A stretch of DNA of 64,000 nt. Origin: Georgenia_B sunbinii. Lineage in GTDB: Bacteria; Actinomycetota; Actinomycetes; Actinomycetales; Actinomycetaceae. The stretch is from NCBI RefSeq assembly GCF_036421855.1, contig NZ_JAZGOK010000005.1; one strand, 5' to 3'. A program made the position numbers and the translations under genes. Under the pieces are notes generated by a model, which had not been told where the DNA came from, ran no database searches, and saw only the letters and a program-made list of their open reading frames with translations. Positions within the stretch are counted from its first letter, which is position 1; each line of letters starts with the position of its first letter. Below are positions 16,700 to 25,984 of this stretch, one piece after another.

Positions 16700-17706
16700 G
16701 GGCGTTCGTCATCTCCGGGCCCGGCAACGCCGGCGTCGAGGAGGTCGCGGAGCCGGTGGCGGCGCCCGGCGAGGTCGTCGTCGACGTCGCCCGTGCCGGG
16801 ATCTGCGGGACCGACATGGAGATCTACACCGGCGAGATGCAGTACCTGCACGAGGGGGCGGCGACGTACCCGATGCGCATCGGGCACGAGTGGGCAGGCA
16901 CCGTCACCGCGCTGGGCGACGGCGTGGACGCCTCCTGGCTCGGTCGGCGCGTCACCGCCGACACCATGCTCGGCTGCCAGGAGTGCCGCCGGTGCCGCGA
17001 CGGGCGGCAGCACGTGTGCGACCTGCGCGGCGAGCTCGGCATCCGCGGCGGGCGCGCCGGTGCCCTCGCCGAGCGCGTCGCCGTCCCGGCGTTCGCCCTC
17101 CACGCCCTGCCCGACGCCGTCGACGACACCGCCGGCGCCCTCGTGGAACCAGGCGGCAACGCGCTGCGGGCGGTCCGCGGCGCGCGGCTGCGCCCCGGTG
17201 ACCGGGCGCTAGTGCTGGGAGCCGGGACCATCGGGCTGCTGGCCGCGATGTTCGCCCGCGAGGCTGGCGCAGAGGTGCACCTGGTGGACCGCAGCGAGCG
17301 CTCGCTCGGCTTCGCCCGCCAGCTCGGCTTCCTCGACGCGTCGCTGCAGGCCGAGCTGCCCGGGCTGCCGTGGGACGCGGTGATCGACGCGTCCACCGCC
17401 GCGGCGCTGCCGGCGACCGCCGTCGATCTCGTGGAGCCCGGCGGGCGGGTGGTGTACATCGGCCTCGCCTCGGCACCGAGCCTCCTCGACACCCGGGTGC
17501 TCGCCCTCAAGGACGTCACCGCAGTGGGCGTGCTCAGCGCGTCGGGCGGTCTCGAGGGAGCGATCAGCGCCTACGCCGCCGGCACCGTCGATCCACGGCC
17601 GCTGGTCGCGGCGGCGGTGGACCTCGAAGATCTCGCGCCGGTCCTCGCCGGCGAGCGCCCGCCCGGCGCGGGCGTGGGCCCCAAGGTGCACGCGGTGATC
17701 AGCTGA
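16696..17706 (+). CDS. Zinc-dependent alcohol/polyol dehydrogenase (MDR family)
   Basis: A 336-aa medium-chain dehydrogenase. The catalytic zinc site is formed by C in GICGTDMEIY and GHEWAGTV; a structural zinc lobe is suggested by CQECRRCRDGRQHVC. The Rossmann motif is VLGAGTIGLLAA. It resembles L-threonine 3-dehydrogenase/sorbitol dehydrogenase relatives; the substrate is unknown. The ATG at 16696 overlaps the lactonase stop, and the longer in-frame reading upstream lies over the lactonase gene and is not used. Confidence 0.9.
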   Translation: MRAFVISGPGNAGVEEVAEPVAAPGEVVVDVARAGICGTDMEIYTGEMQYLHEGAATYPMRIGHEWAGTVTALGDGVDASWLGRRVTADTMLGCQECRRCRDGRQHVCDLRGELGIRGGRAGALAERVAVPAFALHALPDAVDDTAGALVEPGGNALRAVRGARLRPGDRALVLGAGTIGLLAAMFAREAGAEVHLVDRSERSLGFARQLGFLDASLQAELPGLPWDAVIDASTAAALPATAVDLVEPGGRVVYIGLASAPSLLDTRVLALKDVTAVGVLSASGGLEGAISAYAAGTVDPRPLVAAAVDLEDLAPVLAGERPPGAGVGPKVHAVIS

Positions 17707-17736
17707 GCCTGCATGGTGGGCGCTCCCGCCGCGCCG

Positions 17737-20121
17737 CTAGCTGCGGTCGAGGAACTCCGCGCGTTCCTCGTCGACCTGCTCGGCGAGCGCCTGGGCCAGC
17801 GCCGGATGACCGTCGAGAGAGGGGTCCGCGTCGACGATCTGGCGGGCGTCCTTCCGGGCCTGCTCGATGACGTCGCCGTCCTTGAGCACCCGCAGCAGCC
17901 GCAGCGAGCTGCCGCGACCGGACTGCGCCGCGCCGAGGACGTCTCCCTCGCGCCGCTGCTCGAGGTCCACCCGGGCGAGCTCGAAGCCGTCGGTGGTCGC
18001 GGCAAATGCCTGGAGCCGGGTCATCGCCGATGAGTCCGAAGCAGCGTCGCTCCACGCCAGGCAGGTGCCGGCGCGCGCTCCACGGCCGATCCGGCCGCGG
18101 AGCTGGTGGAGCTGGGAGATGCCGAAGCGGTCGGCGTCGAGGATGACCATCATGGTGGCCTCCGGGACGTCGACCCCGACCTCGACGACCGTGGTCGTCA
18201 CCAGCACCGGCACCTTGCCGGAAGCGAAGTCCGCCATCGCGGCCTCCTTATCCTCCGGGCTCATCCGGCCGTGCAGCTCACCGACCGGCACGCCGGCCAG
18301 CGCGGGCGCCCCGCGCAGCACCTGGGCCATCTCGTCCACCGCGGCGAGCGGCCGCACGGCGCCCCCTAGCGCTGATCCCCCCGCGGTGGCGATCCCCGGT
18401 CCCCCTGGCCCCCCTCTCGCGCCGAGAGCGGGATTGTCCGCGGACAATCCCGCTGTCGGCGACAAGTCGGCTGTCGGGGACAAGTCTGCTGTCGGGGACA
18501 AGTCTGCGGGCGGGGACAAGTCGGCTGTCGGGGGCGAGTCTACGGGCGGGGGTGGGGGGATGTCGGTGCCGGGCTCGAGGTCGTCCTCGGCGGCGGTGAT
18601 GCGGGGGCACACGACGTACACCCGGCCGCCCGAGTCGACCTGCTCTCGGGCGAGCTGCCAGGTGCGCTGACGCATCTTGCCCTGCGTCTTGGGCACCACG
18701 TACGTCTTCACGCCGGCGCGCCCGGCGGGGATCTCCCGCAGCGTCGAGGTCTCGAGGTCGCCGAACACCGTCATCGCCACGGTGCGCGGGATGGGGGTGG
18801 CGGTCATGACGAGCAGGTGCGGGGTGGCCTTCGCCTTGGCGCGCAGCGCGTCGCGTTGCTCGACGCCGAACCGGTGCTGCTCGTCCACGACGACCAGGCC
18901 CAGCTCGGCGAACTGCACCCCCTCCGACAGCAGCGCATGGGTGCCGATGACGATCCCCGCCTCCCCCGACGCCGCCGCCAGCAGCGAGGCCTTGCGCGGC
19001 GCCGCGGGCATCGAGCCGGTGAGCAGCGTGACGCGGGTGCCGTGGGCCGCCCCGCCGAGCATCCCGGCCTCCGCGAGCGGGCCGAGCATCGCGGTGATCG
19101 ACCGAGCGTGCTGCGCGGCGAGCACCTCGGTGGGGGCGAGCAGCGCCGCCTGTCCCCCGGCGTCGACCACCTGCAGCATCGCGAGCAGCGCGACGATGGT
19201 CTTGCCGGAGCCGACCTCGCCCTGGAGCAGCCGTTGCATCGGGAACGGCCGGGCCAGCTCCGCGGCCAGCGTCGCGCCGACCTCCCGCTGCCCGGCGGTG
19301 AGCTCGAACGGCAGCGCCGCCTCGAACGTGGTGCGGATGCCGCCGTCGCGAGCCGGCCGGGCGATCGCCGCGACGTTCCGCAGCTCGGCGCGACGGACCG
19401 CGAGCGCGGTCTGCAGGACGAACGCCTCCTCGTAGCGCAGCCGGTGCTGCCCGCGCCGCCAGTCGGCGTCCTCGTGCGGTTCGTGGACGAGCTGGAGCGC
19501 CTCGCGCAGGGTGGGCAGGCCGTCGCGCTCGCGCAGCTCGGCCGGGATCGGGTCGGGCACGTCGGCCTCGGTGAGCGGCTGCAGCACGGTCTGCACCGCG
19601 CCTCTGATCCGCCAGGTCGGCAGCGCCGCGCTGGCGGCGTAGATCGGCACCGGCCACGACTTGCGCTTGATGGCCTCGGCGTCGAGGTCGTCCTCGTTGT
19701 CGAGAAACTCGTAGTCGGGGTTCTTCAGCATCTTGGTGCCGCCGAAGACGTCGACCTGGCCGGTGAACATCGTCGGCCGGTCACCGTGCAGCGCCCGTTC
19801 CCGGCTGGCGAGGAAGCCCTTGCCGCCGAAGAACCGGGCGAGCAGCTCGCGCCGTCCGTCGGTGATGGTGACGTCGAGCATCGCGGTGCGGGGGTTGCGG
19901 GTGCCGCGCAGCGAGGTACGCACCACCCGGGCGATGACGGCGACGTGGTCCCCCGGCGGCAGGTCGGTGAAGTCGGTGAGCCGGCTCGGGTCGCCGTAGC
20001 GACGGGGGTAGTGGCGCAGCAGGTCGCCCTCGGTCTCCAGACCGAGGTTGGACAGCGCCTTGGCGGTCTTGGTCCCGACGAGCCGCGACAGCGGCGCGGT
20101 GAGCGTGCCGGCCGCCCTCAC
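17737..20121 (-). CDS. recG: ATP-dependent DNA helicase RecG, with an in-frame repeat insertion
   Basis: RecG (794 aa) remodels stalled forks and branched DNA. An N-terminal wedge/OB domain (VAVIARVVRTSLRGTRNPRT, about residues 55-140) precedes helicase motifs: Walker A GEVGSGKT (301-308), DEQHRFGVEQR (413-423), MTATPIPRT, VTTTVVEVGVDVPEAT and QLHQLRGRIGRG. Between VYVVCPRI (about 507) and MAQVLRG (about 600) is an extra low-complexity stretch with five PTADLS-like units, encoded by the 18-bp repeats at 18424-18550. It lies in the second helicase domain, presumably in a surface loop. The ATG overlaps the stop of the DAK2 gene. Confidence 0.95.
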   Translation of the reverse strand: MRAAGTLTAPLSRLVGTKTAKALSNLGLETEGDLLRHYPRRYGDPSRLTDFTDLPPGDHVAVIARVVRTSLRGTRNPRTAMLDVTITDGRRELLARFFGGKGFLASRERALHGDRPTMFTGQVDVFGGTKMLKNPDYEFLDNEDDLDAEAIKRKSWPVPIYAASAALPTWRIRGAVQTVLQPLTEADVPDPIPAELRERDGLPTLREALQLVHEPHEDADWRRGQHRLRYEEAFVLQTALAVRRAELRNVAAIARPARDGGIRTTFEAALPFELTAGQREVGATLAAELARPFPMQRLLQGEVGSGKTIVALLAMLQVVDAGGQAALLAPTEVLAAQHARSITAMLGPLAEAGMLGGAAHGTRVTLLTGSMPAAPRKASLLAAASGEAGIVIGTHALLSEGVQFAELGLVVVDEQHRFGVEQRDALRAKAKATPHLLVMTATPIPRTVAMTVFGDLETSTLREIPAGRAGVKTYVVPKTQGKMRQRTWQLAREQVDSGGRVYVVCPRITAAEDDLEPGTDIPPPPPVDSPPTADLSPPADLSPTADLSPTADLSPTAGLSADNPALGARGGPGGPGIATAGGSALGGAVRPLAAVDEMAQVLRGAPALAGVPVGELHGRMSPEDKEAAMADFASGKVPVLVTTTVVEVGVDVPEATMMVILDADRFGISQLHQLRGRIGRGARAGTCLAWSDAASDSSAMTRLQAFAATTDGFELARVDLEQRREGDVLGAAQSGRGSSLRLLRVLKDGDVIEQARKDARQIVDADPSLDGHPALAQALAEQVDEERAEFLDRS
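18424..18550 (+). repeat. 18-bp repeat array inside recG (one B unit, then A units)
   Basis: One orientation B core (GAGAGCGGGATTGTC, 18424-18438) is followed after CGCG by orientation A units at 18443, 18461, 18479, 18497 and 18515 and a decayed one at 18533. The B core and first A core form a perfect 28-bp palindrome centred near 18440. On the recG strand the units read PTADLS/PTAGLS in frame. Confidence 0.93.
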
Positions 20122-21713
20122 TGCGCCCCCAGCAGGAGGTCGGGGCGGTGCTGCCCGCCGTCGAGGACGATGACCTCCGCCGATGGCGCACGCTGAGCGA
20201 GCGCGGCGGTGACCTCGGCGAGGACGTCCTCCCGGCCGGCAGTATCGGTAGCGAGCCGGGCGCCGGTGACGACCATGAGCAGCTCGTCCTCGGGACGGGC
20301 GAGACGCGCGACGGCGTCGCCGGCGTCAGCGGCGTCGCAGGCCCCGCCACGGCTGCGGGCGAGGGCCTCGACGGCGGTGCGCCGGTGGTCCGCGGCGTCG
20401 CCCTCGGCGGCCATCGTCCCGGCGACGAGCTCGCTGACCACGCCGAGCACGACGGCCTCGTCACGGCTGTCGAGGACGTGCACCTGCTGCCGCGCACCGA
20501 ACGACGGCGCGGCGGGTTCAGCTGGGCCGGCGGTGCTGGCGAAGACGCTCGTCGCCAGCGCGGCGGCGTCGTCGTCGCAGGGCAGCAGGAGCACCTCGGG
20601 TGCGCCGGTGTCGACGACGGCGCGGCGCAGGCCGGCGTCGTCGGGGTGCACGCACACCCCGGCGCCGGTCTGCGCGAGCGACGCGGCCAGCGCGGGGACA
20701 CGGGTGCAGGCCACCACCGGCAGCGCCGGCGCGGTCAGGGACCGCACGCACACCTGGGTCATCACCGACGGGTCCGCGAGCACCGCGGCGGGATCATCGG
20801 TGTGGACGTGCACCTGCCACAGCCCGTCGCCGTCGTCGTCCACCCCGCCGACGACGGCGACGGAGTCACCGGCACGGTCCAGCCGGGCGCGCAGCTCGGT
20901 CGCGGCCGGCTCCCCGGCGCGCACGACGTACATCACCTCGAAGGCGCCACCGGGGTCGGACATGTCGTGACCGGCGCCGACGACGCTCGCGCCGAGGCTG
21001 CAGCCGTGCCCGGCGAGCGCCGGCCGCGGCTCGGACCACAGCTCGGCGAGGGTCTCGCGGGCGCGACGGGTGGTGGTCTCGTCGAGCCGGCCACCGCCGT
21101 CGACCACTGACTCGAGCGCGCCGAGGAGGATGACGAAGCCCGCCCCGCCGGCGTCCACGACCTCCCGCTCGGTGAGCACCGGCAGCTGGCCGCGGGTGTC
21201 CTCGAGCGCCGTCACCGCCGCGCGCACGGCGGCCTGGACGACGGCGAGCAACGGCTGGTCCGCGACGTCGCGGGACGCCCGGGCCGCGGCGTCCGCGACG
21301 GTGAGGATGGTGCCCTCGACCGGCCGGTCGACCGCTTCGCGGGCGCCGTCGGCGGCGGACGTCAGCGCGCGAGCGAACGCGGCGCCGTCGACCTCGTCCA
21401 GCCCGGCGACGCCGTGGGCCAGGCCGCGCATCGCCTGGCTGAGGATGACGCCGGAGTTGCCCCGAGCGTTGACCAGCGCGCCGCGGGCAGCGCCGGCGGT
21501 GAGCCGGGTGAGCGAGGCATCGGCCGGCAGCTGCGCGGCGGCGTCGGCGGCACCGGCGAGGGTGAGCACGAGGTTGGTGCCGGTGTCGCCGTCGGGCACC
21601 GGGAAGACGTTGAGGACGTCGACCTGCTCGCGGACGGCGAGCAGGGAGCGCAGGGCGTGCTCGAACCAGCGCCGGACGGATCGCGCGTCGAGCACCTGCA
21701 GCGCGTCGGCCAC
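20118..21713 (-). CDS. DAK2/DhaL-domain protein (FakA-like, kinase-type)
   Basis: A 531-aa protein with an N-terminal DhaL/DAK2 domain: NVFPVPDGDTGTNLVLTLAGA carries the Asp residues that bind Mg-ATP, followed by ARGNSGVILSQAMRGLA and VDAGGAGFVILLGAL. Its C-terminal DegV-like portion contains VHVHTDDP. The architecture resembles FakA, the fatty-acid kinase ATPase subunit of Gram-positives, for which DegV proteins deliver the fatty acid; activity here is inferred. The GTG at 21711-21713 was chosen because AGGAAGG lies eight bases upstream. It overlaps recG by 4 bp, the usual actinobacterial rpmB/DAK2/recG neighbourhood. Confidence 0.85.
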   Translation of the reverse strand: MADALQVLDARSVRRWFEHALRSLLAVREQVDVLNVFPVPDGDTGTNLVLTLAGAADAAAQLPADASLTRLTAGAARGALVNARGNSGVILSQAMRGLAHGVAGLDEVDGAAFARALTSAADGAREAVDRPVEGTILTVADAAARASRDVADQPLLAVVQAAVRAAVTALEDTRGQLPVLTEREVVDAGGAGFVILLGALESVVDGGGRLDETTTRRARETLAELWSEPRPALAGHGCSLGASVVGAGHDMSDPGGAFEVMYVVRAGEPAATELRARLDRAGDSVAVVGGVDDDGDGLWQVHVHTDDPAAVLADPSVMTQVCVRSLTAPALPVVACTRVPALAASLAQTGAGVCVHPDDAGLRRAVVDTGAPEVLLLPCDDDAAALATSVFASTAGPAEPAAPSFGARQQVHVLDSRDEAVVLGVVSELVAGTMAAEGDAADHRRTAVEALARSRGGACDAADAGDAVARLARPEDELLMVVTGARLATDTAGREDVLAEVTAALAQRAPSAEVIVLDGGQHRPDLLLGAQ

Positions 21714-21855
21714 GTCCTGGTCCTTCCTGGCGATGGGCTGGATGACACTCCAGGTTAGTCCGTCGCGGTGACACCACCGCGGTGCACCGGGCATGATGTG
21801 GACGACCCGGGCACGGTCTGGCCGACCGGGAGTGACGGACGTCGCGCCAAGCCGT

Positions 21856-21885
21856 TTGGGGCTGCCGGGTGACGTCGGCTATCCT
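21856..21885 (+). promoter_or_regulatory. Candidate rpmB promoter
   Basis: TTGGGG (21856-21861) and TATCCT (21880-21885), spaced by 18 bp, resemble a housekeeping sigma promoter reading toward rpmB, giving a leader of about 100 nt. It lies in the 279-bp divergent gap with the DAK2 gene. This is pattern-based only. Confidence 0.45.
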
Positions 21886-21992
21886 GCTGAGGTTGCCCTC
21901 ACGGGTTCGGTTCTCCGGTTCACGCCGAGGGCCTACAGACCATCCACGATCGGCTCGATCGTGTTGCCAGCAAGAGATTCAGGAGAACGACC

Positions 21993-22184
21993 GTGGCTGC
22001 CACCTGCGACGTCTGCGGCAAGCACCCCAGCTTCGGCAAGAGCGTCTCGCACTCACACGTGCGGACGAGCCGTCGTTGGAACCCGAACATCCAGCGGGTG
22101 CGCACCGTGGATAACGGCACCCCGAAGCGCCTGAACGTGTGCACCTCGTGCCTCAAGGCCGGCAAGGTGCAGCGCGCCCACTGA
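21993..22184 (+). CDS. rpmB: 50S ribosomal protein L28
   Basis: L28 (63 aa). The sequence begins MAATCDVCGKHPSFGKSVSH and ends CTSCLKAGKVQRAH, with both CxxC pairs intact, so it is the zinc-binding C+ form. The GTG start is preceded by AGGAGAA at 5-6 bp spacing. It is divergent from DAK2-recG and is followed 49 bp later by a strong intrinsic terminator. Confidence 0.98.
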   Translation: MAATCDVCGKHPSFGKSVSHSHVRTSRRWNPNIQRVRTVDNGTPKRLNVCTSCLKAGKVQRAH

Positions 22185-22233
22185 GGTCATCCACGCGTGG
22201 CCGGTAGGGCACGCGGACCTCGCACTGCTTGAG

Positions 22234-22265
22234 GGACCGTTCGACGAAAGTCGGACGGTCCTTTT
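22234..22265 (+). terminator. Intrinsic terminator of rpmB
   Basis: GGACCGT at 22234-22240 and ACGGTCC at 22255-22261 close a 12-bp stem, including CGAC/GTCG and one T-G pair, capped by a GAAA tetraloop and followed by TTTT. It lies between the rpmB stop and the acetyltransferase gene. Confidence 0.9.
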
Positions 22266-22315
22266 GGTGTTCCCACGACGCGCCTGGCTGTCACCACGAG
22301 GACTACCGTGGCACG

Positions 22316-22876
22316 ATGCCGGAGCTCACCACCGACCGCCTCCGGCTGCGCGCGTGGGACCTGGACGACGTCGACTTCGCCCTCGACATGTACTCGCGGT
22401 GGGAGGTCCAGCAGTTCATCGGGACCGCTCCCCGCATCATGGCCGACCGCGCCGAGGCGGTGGCCCGGGTGGCGCGCTACCGGGCGCTCGAGGACCCCGT
22501 GCTCGGGATCTGGCTCGTCGCCGACCGCCGCACCGGCGAGCGCCACGGCACGCTCCTGCTCAAGGAGATCCCCGCCTCCGGCCCGACGACGCCGCTCGAG
22601 CCGTCCGGCGAGATCGAGATCGGTTGGCACCTGCACCCCGACTCCTGGGGCCGCAGCATCGCGACCGAGGCCGCCGGCTGCGCGCTCACACACGCCTTCG
22701 ACGGCGGGTTGGAGCGCGTCGTCGCCGTCACGCACGCCGACAACGTGGCCTCCCAACGGGTCGCGACCCGGATCGGCATGCTGCACCACGGCAGCACCGA
22801 CCGGTTCTACAACGCCACGTGCGAGCTGTTCGTCGCGGAGGTCGACCAGGGCGCATTTCCGGTTGCAGGCGGCTGA
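22316..22876 (+). CDS. GNAT-family N-acetyltransferase
   Basis: A 186-aa acetyltransferase of the RimJ/RimL-like type (Acetyltransf_3). It starts MPELTTDRLRLRAWDLDD, shows IEIGWHLHPDSWGRSIATEAA as the acetyl-CoA binding loop region, and VVAVTHADNVASQRVATRIGM typical of strand 5/helix 4. The ATG at 22316 is preferred to upstream in-frame starts because the family N-terminus starts there; the upstream reading would lie over the rpmB terminator. The acceptor substrate is unknown. Confidence 0.87.
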   Translation: MPELTTDRLRLRAWDLDDVDFALDMYSRWEVQQFIGTAPRIMADRAEAVARVARYRALEDPVLGIWLVADRRTGERHGTLLLKEIPASGPTTPLEPSGEIEIGWHLHPDSWGRSIATEAAGCALTHAFDGGLERVVAVTHADNVASQRVATRIGMLHHGSTDRFYNATCELFVAEVDQGAFPVAGG

Positions 22877-23110
22877 CGCCTTCATTAACGTGACCGGATG
22901 CCCGCGTACGGGCGAGGGACAGTGGTCAGCTCCCGGTCGTACGTCGGGTGCCCGGCACGGACCGGGTACGCCGGGCCCCGGTGGGAGCGGGGTACCGATG
23001 GTCGGACGCGCACGACGCGCCACGACGACGGAATCGACGACGCGTGGCGCCGGGCTGCGGACCCGCCGTGCCATGGACCGTCCGGGCCCACGCGGAGAGG
23101 ACAGCTCCCG

Positions 23111-24820
23111 ATGGACGCGCACATCTCACCGCCCGGACCCGCTGCTGGTGCCCACCCCGGCCGATGGCGCCGCCGGTCGGTCACACTGCTGGCCCTCGCG
23201 GTCCTGGTCGCCGCCCCGCTGGGCACCACGGCCGCCGCAGACGGGCACCACGACCCTGCATCATCCGTCGACCACACCCTCGTGCGGACCGAGGACGGTG
23301 CGGTGCGCGGCACGGCCGACGACGAGGTCCGCAGGTTCCAAGGAATTCCGTTCGCGGCCCCGCCGGTCGGTGACCTGCGTTGGCAGGACCCGCAGCCACC
23401 GTCGCCGTGGGACGGGGTGCGCGACGCCACCGCGCCCGGCCCCGCCTGCGCGCAGGGCGACGGCGAGGTACCTGGGGGAAGCAGCGCTGAGAACTGCCTG
23501 TACCTCAACGTCACCACCCCGGCGCGGGAGTCGCATGAGCCGTTGCCGGTGATCGTGTGGTTCCACGGCGGCGGCTTCTACATGGGGGCCGGGCACAACT
23601 ACGACCCGCAGCGCCTCGTGACGGGCGGCGACGTGATCGTCGTGACGACCAACTACCGCCTCGGCGTCTTCGGCAACTACGGTCACCCCGGCCTGGACGG
23701 CTCAGGCACCTTCGGCCTGAGCGACCAGCAGGCGGCGCTGTCCTGGGTGCAGGACAACGCCGCGGCGTTCGGCGGTGACCCGGACAACGTGACCATCGCC
23801 GGCCAGTCCGCGGGCGCGGTGAGCGGCTGCGCCCACCTGACCTCGCCGTCGGCCGGGGGGCTGTTCGACGCGGCCATCATGCAGAGCGGGTCCTGCGGCG
23901 TCGAGTGGCTGGCCAACTCCGTCTACCGGGGTGAGCCGGCCGACTCGATCCTCCTGCCGTCCGCGACCGTCGAGGCGCGCGGGCAGGAGGCGGCAGCTTC
24001 CCTCGGCTGCTCGACCGACGATCCGGCGGCAGCGCTCGCCTGCCTGCGGGACCTGCCGGTGGAGGCGCTCATGCCGTGGCACGGGGCATTCATCCAACCG
24101 GCCTACGGCAACGAGCTGCTGCCCACGGAGCCGGCGGCCGCGCTGCGCGAGGGCCGCTTCCACCGGGTGCCGGTGCTGTCCGGGCACACCCGCGACGAGT
24201 CCACCCTGCCGGTGTCGATGTACGAGGACGGGGCCGGCCCGATGAGCGAGGAGACCTACGACGCCGTCATGACGGAGACCTTCGGGCAGGACGAGGAGAA
24301 GGTGTCGGCGGAGTATCCCCGCGCCGAGCACGACTCGGGTGCCGCGGTGTGGGCCGCGATCGTCACCGACAGCAAGTGGGCGACCTCCCAGCTCGACATG
24401 GCGAGGACACTCTCGCGACGGGTGCCGGTGTACCAGTACGAGTTCGCCGACCCGGCGCCGCCGCTCGGCATACCGGGACCACCACCCATGCGGATGGGCG
24501 CCTACCACACCTCCGACCTGTGGTCGTTCTTCGACCTCGCCGGGCACTCGCCACAGTTCACGCCCGAGCAGCAACGGCTGTCCGAGCAGATGATCGAGTA
24601 CTGGGCGACCTTCGCCGCGACCGGCAGGCCCGATGCTGCCGACGGCCCGCGGTGGCCCGCGTTCGGCACCCACCGCCACCACTTGATCGACGGAGACAGC
24701 GGCCTGCCGGCGCGGCCGGCCCCGTACGTGCAACGGCTCGCGCCCGGTGCGGGCGGCATCGGTCCGGTGGACGTCGCGAAGGTCCACCATCTCCGCTTCT
24801 GGGAGCGGATCGACCGCTGA
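23111..24820 (+). CDS. Secreted type B carboxylesterase
   Basis: A 569-aa alpha/beta hydrolase. A signal peptide is clear: basic RWRRRS, hydrophobic VTLLALAVLVAAPLGTTAAA. Family motifs are GIPFAAPPVGDLRW, ENCLYLNV, WFHGGGFYMGAG for the oxyanion hole, and GQSAGAVSG with the catalytic Ser; the likely catalytic His is in GAYHTSDLWSFF. Cysteine pairs suit disulfides outside the cell. The ATG follows GGAGAGGACAG. A longer in-frame reading from 22898 has no secretion signal at its start and is rejected. It should hydrolyse esters; the natural substrate is unknown. Confidence 0.9.
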   Translation: MDAHISPPGPAAGAHPGRWRRRSVTLLALAVLVAAPLGTTAAADGHHDPASSVDHTLVRTEDGAVRGTADDEVRRFQGIPFAAPPVGDLRWQDPQPPSPWDGVRDATAPGPACAQGDGEVPGGSSAENCLYLNVTTPARESHEPLPVIVWFHGGGFYMGAGHNYDPQRLVTGGDVIVVTTNYRLGVFGNYGHPGLDGSGTFGLSDQQAALSWVQDNAAAFGGDPDNVTIAGQSAGAVSGCAHLTSPSAGGLFDAAIMQSGSCGVEWLANSVYRGEPADSILLPSATVEARGQEAAASLGCSTDDPAAALACLRDLPVEALMPWHGAFIQPAYGNELLPTEPAAALREGRFHRVPVLSGHTRDESTLPVSMYEDGAGPMSEETYDAVMTETFGQDEEKVSAEYPRAEHDSGAAVWAAIVTDSKWATSQLDMARTLSRRVPVYQYEFADPAPPLGIPGPPPMRMGAYHTSDLWSFFDLAGHSPQFTPEQQRLSEQMIEYWATFAATGRPDAADGPRWPAFGTHRHHLIDGDSGLPARPAPYVQRLAPGAGGIGPVDVAKVHHLRFWERIDR

Positions 24821-24827
24821 GCCCGCG

Positions 24828-25925
24828 TCAGACCCGCCGGAAGTGGTCCCAACCGCCGGCGGTACCAGTTGCCTCGTCGGGCAGATCGGCGTCGTTCGTC
24901 GACACCCGAGAACCAGCCTCGTCTGGCTCCCGCACCTCGCCGATCCGGCGAAAGCCGGGCGGTAAGGGGGCGTCGGCCGGGAAGCTCGCGAGCATCCCGT
25001 GGTCCTCTCCCCCGGTCAGCGCCCAGACGACCGGATCCGCGCCGAGGCTCCGGGCGAGCGGCGTGAGCATCGTGAGCTCCTCCGCGGCGCTCTGCGCCAG
25101 GGGGTCGAGGACGATCACGACGCCCGACGCCCGCGCCATCCGGTCGGCGTCGCGCAGGAGCCCGTCACTCACGTCCATCATCGCGGTGGCGCCCCCGTCG
25201 GCCGCCACCGGCCCCGCGCTCAGCGGCGGGTCCGGTCGCAGGAACGCACCGACGACGACGGAGGTGATGTCGTCACGTAAGTCACCGCCGCCCGCCGGCT
25301 GATCGTCACTGCCCCCGCCCGCCCGGGCCGCCGGCACCGGACTGCCGTCCTCGCGATCGCGCGCCGCCAGCACCGCGTACCCGGCGGCGCTGTGACCGAG
25401 CACGCCGGCGTGCGCCAGCACGTCGCCCGGGCGGGCACCGGACCGCAGCACCGGCGCCCGGCCCTCGAGGTCGCCATGGACGGTCACCGCGACGACGACC
25501 TGCTCCCCGGCGCTCAGGTCACCGCCGTCGACGCCGACACCCACGGGGCCGCACACGTCGTGCAGCCCACGGGCGAGGTCGAGCACCCACTCGACCGTCG
25601 TCGTCGCGGGCAGCACGAGGGCGACGACCATGCTGCTCGGGACCGCGCCCATCGCGGCGATGTCGGCGAGGTTCTGCGCCGCGGCACGGGCGCCGAGGTC
25701 GCGCGCGGTGCCCCAGCCGCGACGGAAGTGGTGGTTCTCGACGAGCACGTCGGTGGAGACGACGAACCGGCCGTCGGGTGCCGCGACGACCGCGGCGTCG
25801 TCGCCGTTCGGTACGAGGGTGCGCCGGCCGCGCGGCAGCAGCGGCGTGAAGCGGGCGAGGAGCTCGCCCTCGCTGAGGTCGGCCACGGTGAGGGGTGGAC
25901 GGTCCGGGCCTTGACGGGTGGTCAC
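24828..25925 (-). CDS. thiL: Thiamine-monophosphate kinase
   Basis: ThiL (365 aa) phosphorylates thiamine monophosphate to the diphosphate cofactor. Motifs: NGDDAAVVAAPDGRFVVSTDVLVENHHFRR, AAQNLADIAAMGAVPSSMVVAL, VGVDGGDLSAG, AMMDVSDGLLRDADRMARASGV and GGEDHGMLASF. An extra loop of about 30 residues rich in Gly, Asp and Arg lies near residues 205-235. The start is a GTG with only a weak ribosome site. It is divergent from the DUF3515 gene, a common pairing in actinobacteria. Confidence 0.95.
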   Translation of the reverse strand: MTTRQGPDRPPLTVADLSEGELLARFTPLLPRGRRTLVPNGDDAAVVAAPDGRFVVSTDVLVENHHFRRGWGTARDLGARAAAQNLADIAAMGAVPSSMVVALVLPATTTVEWVLDLARGLHDVCGPVGVGVDGGDLSAGEQVVVAVTVHGDLEGRAPVLRSGARPGDVLAHAGVLGHSAAGYAVLAARDREDGSPVPAARAGGGSDDQPAGGGDLRDDITSVVVGAFLRPDPPLSAGPVAADGGATAMMDVSDGLLRDADRMARASGVVIVLDPLAQSAAEELTMLTPLARSLGADPVVWALTGGEDHGMLASFPADAPLPPGFRRIGEVREPDEAGSRVSTNDADLPDEATGTAGGWDHFRRV

Positions 25926-25984
25926 CCGGCCACGCTACCGGGCGGCACGACCTGCACCGCGGGCGGGTTACGGTGAGTGCCGTG

